NCBI GenBank assembly: GCA_009692585.1
Contig: SHYX01000025.1
Span: 5,024 to 69,023, forward strand
DNA: 64,000 nt
From: Myxococcales bacterium
GTDB taxonomy: Bacteria; Myxococcota; UBA796; SXON01
Reading direction: 5' to 3'
Part shown: positions 53,035 to 62,010 of the stretch, one piece after another
Numbering within the stretch: the first letter of the stretch is position 1
Layout: each line of letters starts with the position of its first letter
The notes under the pieces: model-generated
What the model saw: the letters and a program-made list of their open reading frames with translations, nothing else
Databases searched by the model: none
Told to the model about the DNA's origin: nothing
Made by a program: the position numbers and the translations under genes

Positions 53035-54369
53035 CTACTCCACCACGATGCCGAAGACCCCGAGACACATCTCGTCCAGCGTCGTCTCCCCAAGGTACAC
53101 ATCCGCCGGCTCCGACAGGCCGGCGTCCCCGAGGGCGCGGGCGACACCCGGGTTGTCGAGGGTGTTGTCGTAGGTGCAGCGCATGCGGATGGTGTCGCCG
53201 CCCCGGACCTGCGGCACGGTGGCCAGGTCGGTGTCGTAGGCGTAGCTGCGCTGCCAGTCGAAGTCCCACTGCGGGGTCTGCACGAGGCACTCGGTCGCGG
53301 GCTCGTCGCCCTCGGGGCTCTGGTGGTCCACCCAGATCGCCATGTCGGTGCCGACGTAGTGCATGTGGGTGCCGGCCATGTAGATCTGGTAGCGGGGTCG
53401 CCGCTCGCCGATGGTGAACTCCATGGTCTCGGTGTGGCCCGTCGCCCCGGCGGGGATGCGGAATTCGACGCCGTCGTCGTCGTTGGGCCCGGGAAGCAGC
53501 CCGTCGCCCGCGCTGGACGCATTGCCGATCAGGGCCAGCACCGCGGTGTGTTCGGGCTCGGCGTCGGCCCAGCGGAGGTCAAGCGCTGTGACATCGATAT
53601 CGGCGGTGTCTCCGAGCGGGTGATAGTGAATCTGCATTACGATTCCCGCCCCGGCCGCGACGGCGATGCCCGCGCCCGGCGGCGTCTCGTTCGGCACCGC
53701 GCCGGGCGCCCACGCCCCGAGCAGGTCGCCGCTCAGGCCCTGGTTCGCGGGGCAGTTGTAATAGCCGTCGGCGCTCGCCAGGCCGGCGGCCGCTCCGGAA
53801 GGATCGGAGAAGATGAGGGCGTGATGGACGACCGCGGCGTTCCCCGCGACGACCTGCACCCCGGTGAGCCAGCGCTCGGCGGTCAGCTCGGGGTCCATCA
53901 CGAAGCAGGTGTACTGGTCGCGGTCGCCGCTGGCGGAAAACCCGACCCGCGGCTCCAGGTGCATGTTGGCTCCGTCGAGCGCCAGGGACACCGTCGGCGG
54001 CACGTCTGCCGCCGTCGCAGGGTCGCCTTCCGGTGCGCCCGCATCGGCCCACGCGCGCAACAACGCGGTCTCCTCGGGGGAAAAGCTCAGGTCGTTCTGC
54101 CAGCCGTACCGGGGGGTGCACTCATCGGTGGACCTGGCCCCCCACGGCGGCATCGAGCCCGACTCCACCGCGGCGGCCATCGCGGCGGCCATGGGCGCGG
54201 CCGAGGCGTAGTCGCTCAACACAAAGGGGCCGATCTGCCCGGGGGCGTGGCAGCCGGCGCAGCGCTCCTGCACCAGGGGGGCGATGTCCTGGCTCCAGGT
54301 GGGCGCGTCGACCAGCGCGGTGTCGGTCGAGGTTTCGGTCGAGCAGGCGAACGCCAGGAGCAGGAACAT
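53035..54369 (-). CDS. Lipoprotein copper monooxygenase (PHM-like) with c-type heme motif
   Basis: The ATG at 54369 gives 444 residues. The lipobox is LAFAC near residue 9, and a CAGCH heme-attachment site sits near residue 39 in a short cytochrome-c-like domain that ends with MPPWGA and a Trp/Tyr-rich segment. The large C-terminal part resembles the catalytic core of copper type II ascorbate-dependent monooxygenases: AAVVHHALIFSDP (His-His, CuA ligands), GIVMQIHYHPLGD (His-x-His, CuB) and IYMAGTHMHYVGTDM (Met/His). Such enzymes hydroxylate substrates using ascorbate. The heme may pass electrons to copper, replacing ascorbate. Substrates are unknown. Confidence 0.8.
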   Translation of the reverse strand: MFLLLAFACSTETSTDTALVDAPTWSQDIAPLVQERCAGCHAPGQIGPFVLSDYASAAPMAAAMAAAVESGSMPPWGARSTDECTPRYGWQNDLSFSPEETALLRAWADAGAPEGDPATAADVPPTVSLALDGANMHLEPRVGFSASGDRDQYTCFVMDPELTAERWLTGVQVVAGNAAVVHHALIFSDPSGAAAGLASADGYYNCPANQGLSGDLLGAWAPGAVPNETPPGAGIAVAAGAGIVMQIHYHPLGDTADIDVTALDLRWADAEPEHTAVLALIGNASSAGDGLLPGPNDDDGVEFRIPAGATGHTETMEFTIGERRPRYQIYMAGTHMHYVGTDMAIWVDHQSPEGDEPATECLVQTPQWDFDWQRSYAYDTDLATVPQVRGGDTIRMRCTYDNTLDNPGVARALGDAGLSEPADVYLGETTLDEMCLGVFGIVVE

Positions 54370-54422
54370 CGTCGGTCTCGGGGTGCGGTAATGTAGACCC
54401 GCGGGCGGCGGCGCGGCGAAAA

Positions 54423-55580
54423 TCATCGCACCGGCCCCACCACGAACACCAGGTGCTTCAGGTACTCGGTCTCGGGAACGTTGGGCAGGATCGGATGATC
54501 CGGCGCCTGGCCTCCCCGGCGGACCAACTGCAACCGGCGCCCGGCCGAGCGGGCAGCGTGAACCACCGTCTCCATGAACCGCTCCGCCTGGACGTGGTGA
54601 GAGCAGGATGACGTAAACAGCAGGCCGCCAGGCTTCACCAGGCGGATCGCTGCCTGATTCACGCGCTTGTAGGCGCCCAACGCGACCCCCGCCGACTTCC
54701 GGTTCTTGGCGAACGGGGGCGGGTCGATGCAGACGATGTCCAGACTCGCGGTGGGCAACTTCGCCATCTCGGCCTCGGCGTCGCCCTGGACGACCCGAAC
54801 CTCCAGGTCGTTGAGCGCCGCGTTGTTGCGGATGAGCGCATTCGCCGCCGCGCTCGACTCGATGGTCGTGGCCTGCGCCGCGCCATGACGCATCGCCACC
54901 AGCGCCCACCCGCCCAGGTGTGCGTACACGTCGAGCACGCTGGCCCCCGCCGCCCGCGTGGCAAAGAAGGCGCGGTTCTCGGCCTGGTCGAAGAAGAAGC
55001 CGGTCTTCTGGCCGTCGACGAGGTCGGCCTCGTAGCGGACGGCGTTCTCCTCGAAGCGGACGCGCGCCGGGACTTCGCCCCACCAGACCCCCTTGTCGAG
55101 CGGGAGCCCCTCCATCTCACGCACCGGCACGTCACCCCGGAACACCACCCCGGTCGGGGCGACCACGGCCTCCAACGCCGCACGAATCATCTCGCGACGC
55201 ACCTCCATGCCCGCGGTGGTGATCTGCACGCTGAGCACGTCCTCATAGCGATCGATGATCAACCCCGGAAGGCCGTCCGCCTCGCCCGCGCACAGGCGAT
55301 AACTCCGCCGTCCCGGCGCCACCCGTGCCCGCAGCGCCACCGCCTCCTGCAGGCGCCGCATGTACAGGCCGGCATCGTCCGGCGAGTCGGCGGGGCCACA
55401 GTACAGGCGGATCGCGATCAGCGAATGGGGGTTGGAGTAACCCCGCCCAAGCACGTGCCCGGACGGATCCACGACCTCGACGGCGCCGCCCACCGGCAAC
55501 TGGATCACCGGCGGGGACACCACCTCGTTGGAGAATATCCACGGGTGGCCGGAGCGCGGGCGGGCGGTCACGCGGAGCAT
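54423..55580 (-). CDS. rlmI: 23S rRNA m5C1962 methyltransferase RlmI-like
   Basis: This 385-residue protein has an N-terminal PUA-like domain (about 1-75, RSGHPWIFSNEV…GSGHVLGRGYSNP-type), then a Rossmann methyltransferase with motif I VLDVYAHLGGWALVAMRHGA, the catalytic motif CIDPPPFAKNRKSAG (Asp-Pro-Pro-Pro-Phe, as in RlmI) and SSCSHHVQAERFM. These match the RlmI/Cld family that methylates C1962 of 23S rRNA. The start ATG at 55580 lies 2 bp after the preceding methyltransferase stop. It is followed by the copper monooxygenase gene. Confidence 0.9.
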   Translation of the reverse strand: MLRVTARPRSGHPWIFSNEVVSPPVIQLPVGGAVEVVDPSGHVLGRGYSNPHSLIAIRLYCGPADSPDDAGLYMRRLQEAVALRARVAPGRRSYRLCAGEADGLPGLIIDRYEDVLSVQITTAGMEVRREMIRAALEAVVAPTGVVFRGDVPVREMEGLPLDKGVWWGEVPARVRFEENAVRYEADLVDGQKTGFFFDQAENRAFFATRAAGASVLDVYAHLGGWALVAMRHGAAQATTIESSAAANALIRNNAALNDLEVRVVQGDAEAEMAKLPTASLDIVCIDPPPFAKNRKSAGVALGAYKRVNQAAIRLVKPGGLLFTSSCSHHVQAERFMETVVHAARSAGRRLQLVRRGGQAPDHPILPNVPETEYLKHLVFVVGPVR

Positions 55581-55582
55581 CG

Positions 55583-56209
55583 CTACTCGCGCAGGGTGGA
55601 AGGCTGGGCCGCCACGTCCCGCCGGCCCGCGAGGCAACGCCAGGCGGCCGATTGACCCGCACCATCGTCCTCCGCCGAGAACCGGGTGCGCGCCACCTCG
55701 ACCAGCTCCAGATGGGGCTCGATGGCCAGGGCGATGTCGCGGAGGCTCCGTCGCGGCGGGCCCGTCTCGCGGGCGGGACCCTCGGTGCTTCCCGAGACGG
55801 AGAGCCATCGCCCCCCGACCGTGAGCTGTCGCGACACCCGGGCGGCGTACCGATCGCGGTCGGCGGCGCCGTCGAAGACGTGCCAGACGCCCCGATCGAA
55901 GACGAACGCGAACGGCCCGCCCGGGGCATCCTCGCCGAGGTAGTCCACCACCGCGAACTCGATGGACACTCCCGCAGCGGCCGCGCGCTGCCGCGCTCGC
56001 TCTACCGCCCGCGGCGAAACATCGGTCGCGACGACATCCACGCCCAACGACGCCAGGTACACCGCGTTGGTGCCGGTCCCACACCCGATCTCGAGCACGC
56101 GCCCGTCGGGCACCCCGGCCGCCTCGATGTGCTGCCGAAGGTGCATGCACACCGCGCCGGTGTCCCAGGGCAGGGGACCCGCCGCGTACCGATCATCCCA
56201 TTGGTTCAT
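55583..56209 (-). CDS. SAM-dependent class I methyltransferase
   Basis: The 208-residue protein has MNQWDDRYAAGPLPWDTGAV, the N-terminus of small thiopurine-type/TehB-like methyltransferases. RVLEIGCGTGTNAVYLASLG is motif I, with VVATDVSPRAVERARQ after it. FAFVFDRGVWHVFD and GGRWLSVSGSTEG are later motifs. The substrate is unknown; tellurite or thiol detoxification is a family possibility. Its ATG overlaps the stop of the upstream lipoprotein gene (ATGA), and rlmI follows by 2 bp, so it is in the operon. Confidence 0.82.
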   Translation of the reverse strand: MNQWDDRYAAGPLPWDTGAVCMHLRQHIEAAGVPDGRVLEIGCGTGTNAVYLASLGVDVVATDVSPRAVERARQRAAAAGVSIEFAVVDYLGEDAPGGPFAFVFDRGVWHVFDGAADRDRYAARVSRQLTVGGRWLSVSGSTEGPARETGPPRRSLRDIALAIEPHLELVEVARTRFSAEDDGAGQSAAWRCLAGRRDVAAQPSTLRE

Positions 56210-57006
56210 GGCGCCGGAGCTAACGCCGGAACGTCGAGCTCGCCCCAGCGAGACGGCTCCTTGCACGCGCCCGGCTCGCCGCTGCCATCGACGACGAAGC
56301 GCAAGCGGGTGTCTTCCATCCAGATGCCCTCGGTCGAAGGCGGCAGGACCACCGGCAAGAGCATCGGGACCGCACCGAGCGCGGGTAGGAACCACAAGGA
56401 GTGCGGGACGTCCTGGTCGGTCGCGGGGCCGCCGACGATGAGCAGGCCACCCTTCCACGGAGCCAGCGCGCGCACCCCGGCGCCGGCCAGGTCGACGTCG
56501 GTGGTCCTGAGGATCATCCCCGCCTGCGCGCCGCCGGCCACCTCCATCAAGCGGGCCCGCCCGGCGAAGAGCGGCGCCCGAAGCCCCACGAGGAACGTGC
56601 CGTTGCTGTACGCCGCGCCCTCGATGTTCGCGTCGTCCACGCCGGGAAACTGCAGCGCGAGGGCGGGCGCCCCCAGCCCAACGATGCGATGCCGGGCGGG
56701 GCGGGGCTTTCCCTTCTTGCTGAGGCTGTGGCTCCCCACCACCACGAGGTCGTTTCCCGCCAACGCCAGCGCCTCGATGTCCTCGATCGGTGAGGCGAGA
56801 GGCTCCTCGCGGAGCAGTTGCATCGCGTCGTCGTAGACGAACACCCGGTCCTCGGCCTCGTTGTCGCCGACGATCCACTCGGTCCCGCGGTGCACGAGCG
56901 CCGACGCCTCGCAGGAGACCGCGAGACTCCGCAGGGGGTCCACCGCGGGGCCGCCGCCCCCGGCCACCCCGTGGGAGCACCCCAGCGCTAGAAGGAGCCC
57001 GCCCAC
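56206..57006 (-). CDS. Lipoprotein with propeller-like repeats (DUF3616-like)
   Basis: This 266-residue lipoprotein has lipobox LALGC after a GTG start at 57006 (MGGLLLALGCSHG). The mature part has repeating beta elements: IEDIEALALAGNDLVVVGSH, NIEGAAYSNGTFLVGLRAPLF, VRALAPWKGGLLIVGGPATD and GIWMEDTRLRFVVDGSG. This pattern ('G.A....LvVGlR.PL…..G..i.GP') fits DUF3616-type propeller proteins. It overlaps the PEGA gene stop by 19 bp and the methyltransferase gene by 4 bp. Function unknown. Confidence 0.65.
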   Translation of the reverse strand: MGGLLLALGCSHGVAGGGGPAVDPLRSLAVSCEASALVHRGTEWIVGDNEAEDRVFVYDDAMQLLREEPLASPIEDIEALALAGNDLVVVGSHSLSKKGKPRPARHRIVGLGAPALALQFPGVDDANIEGAAYSNGTFLVGLRAPLFAGRARLMEVAGGAQAGMILRTTDVDLAGAGVRALAPWKGGLLIVGGPATDQDVPHSLWFLPALGAVPMLLPVVLPPSTEGIWMEDTRLRFVVDGSGEPGACKEPSRWGELDVPALAPAP

Positions 57007-58250
57007 CCGAGGAGGCCCCCACCCGGAGCCGGCAGGATCACCGGCGCCCCGCTCCCGTCGACGAGAAACAACACCACCCCAGTGGCGACGAGCACCCCGC
57101 CGCCCGCGAAGAGGCCGATCATCAGGTTGCCGCGCGGCGCGAACTCCTTGGTGTAATAGGTGTCGGCCGCGGATTGCAGACGCCGTTGGTCGGGTTCGCT
57201 GGTTGCGTCGGCTGCCGCCGCGTTCATGTCCGACCAGGTGCCGTAGGCGTCCTGCGCCTCCATCCACGCATAGATCCCGCCGCCCGCCACGGCCGCGCCG
57301 ACCCCCGCCAGCACGCCCCCGGCGATGCGCACACCGGCCTTCGGGTTTGCCGGAACCGTGGCGCCATCGAGTCCTTCGTCCGGCGCCGCCCGGCCGGTGG
57401 GTTGGGTCTCAGCGGCGTGCCGCTCCGACCAGCTCTTCGGTGGCGCCAGGTCCTCGTCGGGCTCCGCCGGTTCTTCCTCGGGCGCGTCCCCATCCTCCTC
57501 GGGTTCGCCCGGGCCCCGGGCCCCACTCGCCAACGCCGCCTTGCCGGCCGCGCCCACCGCGACGATGGTGCCGGCGTCGTCACCCCTCCCGAGCTTGATG
57601 CGAAAGACCAACCCGTCGCCGCCGCCGACCTCGACCGTGGCCTCCACGTCGTTGTACCCTTTGGCACGGGCCCCGATGGTGTGGCGACCCTCGAACACGC
57701 TCGGCAACGACGCCGCGTCCTGCCCGACCTCCCGGTCGTCGAAGTACAGCGTGCCGGCGCGCGGCGTCACCGAGAACTCCACCGTGCTCGTTCCCAGCTT
57801 CTCCAACTCGATAGGCAGCTCGAGCTCCTGACCGCCGATCAGCTCGAGGGAGTACGACGCCGTCGCGTACCCTTTGAGCTTGGCGCTGACCTCGTAGGTG
57901 CCGCACGGCAGCCCCACCGGGACGTTGGGGCTGATGCGAACGACACCGCCGTTGACGTCCAGGGTGGCCTGCGCCGGCCGCACCAGGACCGTCAACATCG
58001 CCAGCTGCTCCTCGGCGAAGACCTCGACCTCGCGCGCCTCGTCCTCCCGCAGGTCCACCGTCGCCTCGCCGGCGCGGCACAGATCGCCCACCAGGACGGT
58101 CACCCGACCCGCCTTCACGTTGCGAAGCACCGCGGGCGTCGTCTTGCCGGTGTCTTCGCCGTTGAGGACGATGGTGAGTCCGTCGAGGTTGGAGGAGACG
58201 GTCAGCTCGCCGGCAATCGCGGCGGCAAAGAGGAAAAGGAAGGGAATCAT
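56988..58250 (-). CDS. PEGA-domain periplasmic/membrane protein
   Basis: This 420-residue protein has a signal peptide (MIPFLFLFAAAIAGELTV) and three PEGA-type beta domains in the first 210 residues: LTIVLNGEDTGKTTPAVLRN, ATLDVNGGVVRISPNVPVGL, and TLYFDDREVGQDAASLPSVF. An acidic, Pro-rich linker follows (about 240-300), then two membrane helices near the C-terminus (AGVRIAGGVLAGVGAAVAGG and LMIGLFAGGGVLVATGVVLF). Such proteins are common in myxobacterial surface or secretion systems. The ATG at 58250 overlaps the PP2C stop (ATGA), which suggests coupled expression with that phosphatase. Confidence 0.8.
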   Translation of the reverse strand: MIPFLFLFAAAIAGELTVSSNLDGLTIVLNGEDTGKTTPAVLRNVKAGRVTVLVGDLCRAGEATVDLREDEAREVEVFAEEQLAMLTVLVRPAQATLDVNGGVVRISPNVPVGLPCGTYEVSAKLKGYATASYSLELIGGQELELPIELEKLGTSTVEFSVTPRAGTLYFDDREVGQDAASLPSVFEGRHTIGARAKGYNDVEATVEVGGGDGLVFRIKLGRGDDAGTIVAVGAAGKAALASGARGPGEPEEDGDAPEEEPAEPDEDLAPPKSWSERHAAETQPTGRAAPDEGLDGATVPANPKAGVRIAGGVLAGVGAAVAGGGIYAWMEAQDAYGTWSDMNAAAADATSEPDQRRLQSAADTYYTKEFAPRGNLMIGLFAGGGVLVATGVVLFLVDGSGAPVILPAPGGGLLGWAGSF

Positions 58251-59017
58251 GGCTGCCGTTTGTACGCGAAGTCGGTGCGCCCCGAGAAGGTTGTCTCGGC
58301 GGCCGGATCGGCCTCTACGGCGAGCACGTCGACGACGATGGCGGTGGCATCGTCCTGCCCGCCGCGCTGGTTGACCTCGGCGATGATCGCGTGCGCGGCG
58401 CGTTGGGGAGAGCCACCTCCTGTCCACCACATGTCGGTGATCTCGTCGGGGGTGATGACCTCGGTCACGCCGTCGGTGACGAGCAGAAAGAGGTCGCCTA
58501 CGAAGAGCGGCTCCTGCCAGATCTGCATCACGCCCGCGATCTCGGGCCCCATGCCGACGTAGGCCCCGAGCGCCCGTCCACCCCGATGCTGCTCGGTCAG
58601 CCGGACGCAGTCCCCATGCCGCACCCGGTACAGCTGCGAATCGCCGACATGCACCACGGTGGCCACGCCGTACGCGAGCCACAGCATCGACACGGTGCAC
58701 GCGGCCTGGCCTGGCCCGAGGCCGCGAAGCTCCCAATCAACCTCGTTGACGAGCTGGGTGAGCGACTCCACGCGGGGTGCCTGGAACCGATCGAAGAAGG
58801 TGTCGATGCGCGAACACATGAGCTCGGCCGCGTACCGGCCGCGCCGCGAGGTGCTGACGCCGTCGGCCACCGCGAAGATCGTCCCCTTCCGAAACGCCGA
58901 GACCGCGAGGTGGTTCACGTCGAGAATTCGATATTGATCCTCGTTTTCGGCATGATGGGGCCCCGTCCGTGTGGCGGCGGCCCCGGCGGCGTACGGAAGC
59001 GTCGGCGTGTGAATCAC
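58247..59017 (-). CDS. PP2C-type serine/threonine phosphatase
   Basis: The 256-residue cytosolic protein has the PP2C motifs RTGPHHAENEDQYRI (Arg and Asn-Glu-Asp), FAVADGVSTSRRGRYAAELM (Asp-Gly, metal), ATVVHVGDSQLYRVRHGDC, LFLLVTDGVTEVI (Asp-Gly) and GGQDDATAIVVDV (last metal Asp). It is expected to dephosphorylate Ser/Thr of a partner, often in Hanks-kinase signalling, but no kinase is in the window. The GTG at 59017 overlaps the previous gene's TGA (GTGA). GTG 59032 is an alternative start. Confidence 0.88.
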   Translation of the reverse strand: MIHTPTLPYAAGAAATRTGPHHAENEDQYRILDVNHLAVSAFRKGTIFAVADGVSTSRRGRYAAELMCSRIDTFFDRFQAPRVESLTQLVNEVDWELRGLGPGQAACTVSMLWLAYGVATVVHVGDSQLYRVRHGDCVRLTEQHRGGRALGAYVGMGPEIAGVMQIWQEPLFVGDLFLLVTDGVTEVITPDEITDMWWTGGGSPQRAAHAIIAEVNQRGGQDDATAIVVDVLAVEADPAAETTFSGRTDFAYKRQP

Positions 59018-60270
59018 GCGCGGCGACGCCACAAGAGCGCCAGCGCGCCGACCCCGACCGCGAGGCCCGGCAGCCCCGCGCCGCCCGTCGTACATCCACA
59101 ACTGCTCGTCGCCTCCACGATATCCTTGCCCACGTCCTTTCCGACGTCTTCGTCGATGCCCGATCCGGTCAATGCCACCCGGATGTCCGGGTAACCAGGG
59201 TCGTTGCTGGTCAGCACCAACTCGGCCCCCGCCGCGCCGAGGACGGTGGGCGCGAAGGTCACGACCAGCCCGTCGGTGGTGCCGGGGCTGGCATTGAACT
59301 GAGAAGGGTACACGGTGAAGGCGCCATCGCCCTCGATGGTGGCGGTGCCCTCGAGTCCCAGGTTTCCGAGGTTCTGGATGGGAATGTTCACGGTCCGCAG
59401 CTGGGTCAGCACCACCTCGCCCAGGTCCTCGGCCTCCGAGCCGGGCTGCAGCAGCGGCATCGGGAAGGTGTACGACTCCGGCTCGAAGTCGCGCTCGAAC
59501 GCGTCGGTCAAGAGCGAGAGCGGGTATTCGACGCCGACCAGCGGGATGGGGCCCAGGAAGGGCGCGGTGATCGACACCTGCGGGTTGAAGACCAGGGCGA
59601 TGTCCCCGTCGTAGGCGCCGCGAAACACCCCGTCCACGACGAAGTCCGCGCCCTGGTCGGGGGTGATCGTCACCGCCTGGTCTTCGGTGGTGATGAGCCC
59701 CGCGTTGACGATCCACTGCACGCCCTCGAAACCCACGGTGATCGTCGGGGTCATGTCCGCGGTGAAGTCGAGGCTGATACCGCTGAATATCTCGTAGCTG
59801 TAGTTGATGAGCTGGAGGGAGTCGGTCGTGTCGACGATCTCCACGCGCGGCTCCTCGGCCCCTTCCAACACAAAGGGCGTGAAGATCTTCCGGCCATCCA
59901 TCGTGAGCGAACGATGGTCGATCTCGAAGGTCCCGGAAGGGCCACCGAAGGAGCTCAGATCGATGACCACGCTGGTGATCGCCTCGATCGACGCGTCCAA
60001 TTGGAAGAAGCCCTCGTTCTCGGCGCCCACCGCCGAAAAGGTCACGTCTTCGGGCCAGACCAGCGAGGATTCCCCCTCCATGGTGAGGAAGGTCCCGCCC
60101 TTGGTGCCCAGGGTGAACTCGACCCCCACGGGGCTCCCGGAGGGCAGGATGCCGGTGGTGAACGCGATGTTGTCGAAGATCGGCGCTTCGTCGGCGAGCA
60201 GCACCGGCTGCGCCTCCGATTCGTACGCCAGGGCGAAGGGGACGACAAGGGCGATGAGCATGATGGCCAA
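59014..60270 (-). CDS. Exported ASH/choice-of-anchor-type protein with MYXO-CTERM tail
   Basis: The 418-residue protein has a signal peptide (MAIMLIALVVPFALAYES), long beta-rich domains, and at about 280-375 an ASPM-SPD-2-Hydin-like Ig module: RTVNIPIQNLGNLGLEGTAT, LVVTFAPTVLGAAGAELVLT, SNDPGYPDIRVALTGSG. The C-terminus, SSCGCTTGGAGLPGLAVGVG followed by ALALLWRRRA, is a MYXO-CTERM sorting signal: Cys-rich, helix, Arg cluster. This signal directs processing and surface display in Myxococcota. It is the second gene of the operon. Confidence 0.85.
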   Translation of the reverse strand: MAIMLIALVVPFALAYESEAQPVLLADEAPIFDNIAFTTGILPSGSPVGVEFTLGTKGGTFLTMEGESSLVWPEDVTFSAVGAENEGFFQLDASIEAITSVVIDLSSFGGPSGTFEIDHRSLTMDGRKIFTPFVLEGAEEPRVEIVDTTDSLQLINYSYEIFSGISLDFTADMTPTITVGFEGVQWIVNAGLITTEDQAVTITPDQGADFVVDGVFRGAYDGDIALVFNPQVSITAPFLGPIPLVGVEYPLSLLTDAFERDFEPESYTFPMPLLQPGSEAEDLGEVVLTQLRTVNIPIQNLGNLGLEGTATIEGDGAFTVYPSQFNASPGTTDGLVVTFAPTVLGAAGAELVLTSNDPGYPDIRVALTGSGIDEDVGKDVGKDIVEATSSCGCTTGGAGLPGLAVGVGALALLWRRRA

Positions 60271-60295
60271 GGATACCGGTTGTCGGCCGCCGTGG

Positions 60296-61960
60296 CTACT
60301 GCGCGGGCAACCGCCACACCGTGGCGTGCGCCCCGCGAACCGGAGGACCGCACGCGGCCGTGAGCAGCTCCTCCGCAGCCTGGTCCCCGCGCGCCTCGCG
60401 ATGCGTCAGCATCACCGCAGCAAATCCGCGACCCCTCAGCGCGGCGAGGTCGGCGTCGAGCTCCTCGGGCGTGGGGGCGACGATTCCCGGGCGCGCCAGG
60501 TTGCCGAGCACCGCGATCTTCCGCTTACGAAGCCACGTGTTCCCCTCCGGCGCCCAATCGTCGAGGCGCTCCAGCGGCACGGCTTGCGTCGGCAGTCCGG
60601 TGGCGAGTTGTGCGGCGACCGCCAGGGTGCGGGTTTCTTCGTTCGACTCGGCCGCCAGCGCGAGGTCGGCGAGCGGGCCGGCGATCCCCGCCGCGGACAA
60701 GGTCGTGGCATCCAACCCGTGCATGTCGGGGAGCGTGAGCGTCCGCCGCGGCCACACCGCGAGATCATGGGCGGCGATGTCGATGAGCGCGATGGGAACG
60801 AGCCAACGGAACCATCGCCACCGCATCGCCAGCGCGCCCAGGACGGCGATGGCGACGCTGGGCACCGCCAGGAATCGGGCCGGAAAATTGATCGGCTCGG
60901 CGTGGCGCGCCAGGGCATCGTTGAGCCACGCCAGGGGGAGTTGCAGCGCCATCCCGTTGACGAGGACCTTGTCGCCCCCGAGCCAGAGCACGCTTCCCAG
61001 CGCCAGGACCAGGCCGACGGCCCCGACCGCCAGCCAGGGGAGCGCGCGCCGCGGCGCCGCGACCGCCCCCGCCCCCGCCAACAGGAGCGCCACCACGCCC
61101 AGGTAGCGGCCCCCCGCGTACGCCCGCTCCTGCCGCGCGATCGGCTGCAGCTTCGGCTCCTTCCAGCGCACGAGGTCATCGAGATGGGCTGCTTCGGCTC
61201 GGTAGTCGAGGAGGATCTGGCCTCGGGTCCCGAACATCTCCTGCGGCCGGCCCTGCCCGAAGGAACTGGAGAAGGCCCGGACCGTGGGCACCACCAGCGC
61301 CAGCGACAGCCCCGCGGCCAGCGCGTACCCGACCCACAGCCGCAGCGAGAATCGGAGGGTGCACAACGCCCACACCGACACCGCCGTAGCTAGGAACAAC
61401 CCGTGATAGAAACAGCTCAGCGCACAACCGGCCAACGCCGCCGCCAACGCCACGAACCAGCTCCAGGCGCGGGTGTGGTGGGCCTGGAAGAGGCAGCCGA
61501 GGCCCAAGGGCAACCACCACACCTGACGCAGCTCGCCGACCCCCACGTGCAACGTGAACGCCACGAAGGCGCTGCCTTGGAGCAGCGCGCCGGCCGCATA
61601 CGCACCGCGATCGTGGCCGCTGACCAGCCGTCCGAGCCACCCTGCCGCCAGCCCGGTGAGCGTCAGATGGAGAAGTGCGAGCAGATTGGCGTTGACGATG
61701 GTGTGGAAGGGAAGCGCCAGGCTCAGGAGCCCGTTGAGCGGCTCGATCGGAAACAGCGTCAGCCCTTCGGGGAAGTTCACCAGCGTCGTGTGGAGTCCCC
61801 CGCCGCTCGACAACTGCGCCTTCATCCACCATAAGGTCCACAGATGCTTGATGGTGTCCGACTCCGGAGAACCCACCGCGGCCGTGCCCAGGTGCGTGAC
61901 CGCGGGCCACGACAGCACAACCGCGAGGACGACGGATTGGAGCAACAGTCGGAAGGGCAA
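60296..61960 (-). CDS. Large polytopic membrane protein, GT-C-like (GtrS/YfhO-type)
   Basis: The 554-residue membrane protein has about eleven hydrophobic segments (roughly 1-400) and a soluble C-terminal domain of about 140 residues. It begins MPFRLLLQSVVLAVVLSWPA. The first loop contains SPESDTIKHLWTLWWMKAQL and NFPEGLTLFPIEPLNGLLSL, the acidic loop seen in GT-C glycosyltransferases and YfhO-like proteins. It is the first gene of the minus-strand operon and is divergent from the hypothetical gene at 62011 by 50 bp. Sugar donor and acceptor are unknown. Confidence 0.65.
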   Translation of the reverse strand: MPFRLLLQSVVLAVVLSWPAVTHLGTAAVGSPESDTIKHLWTLWWMKAQLSSGGGLHTTLVNFPEGLTLFPIEPLNGLLSLALPFHTIVNANLLALLHLTLTGLAAGWLGRLVSGHDRGAYAAGALLQGSAFVAFTLHVGVGELRQVWWLPLGLGCLFQAHHTRAWSWFVALAAALAGCALSCFYHGLFLATAVSVWALCTLRFSLRLWVGYALAAGLSLALVVPTVRAFSSSFGQGRPQEMFGTRGQILLDYRAEAAHLDDLVRWKEPKLQPIARQERAYAGGRYLGVVALLLAGAGAVAAPRRALPWLAVGAVGLVLALGSVLWLGGDKVLVNGMALQLPLAWLNDALARHAEPINFPARFLAVPSVAIAVLGALAMRWRWFRWLVPIALIDIAAHDLAVWPRRTLTLPDMHGLDATTLSAAGIAGPLADLALAAESNEETRTLAVAAQLATGLPTQAVPLERLDDWAPEGNTWLRKRKIAVLGNLARPGIVAPTPEELDADLAALRGRGFAAVMLTHREARGDQAAEELLTAACGPPVRGAHATVWRLPAQ

Positions 61961-62010
61961 GGTGGGCTGGGCTATCCGGCGCGGGCCCCCGGCGCGTTAC
62001 CGTCGCGCCG

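Noticed and set aside
52216..54396. Continuation of the VapC frame to give a very long chimeric protein
   Set aside because: Beyond residue 57 the sequence is antisense to the nitrilase and monooxygenase genes and is not protein-like.
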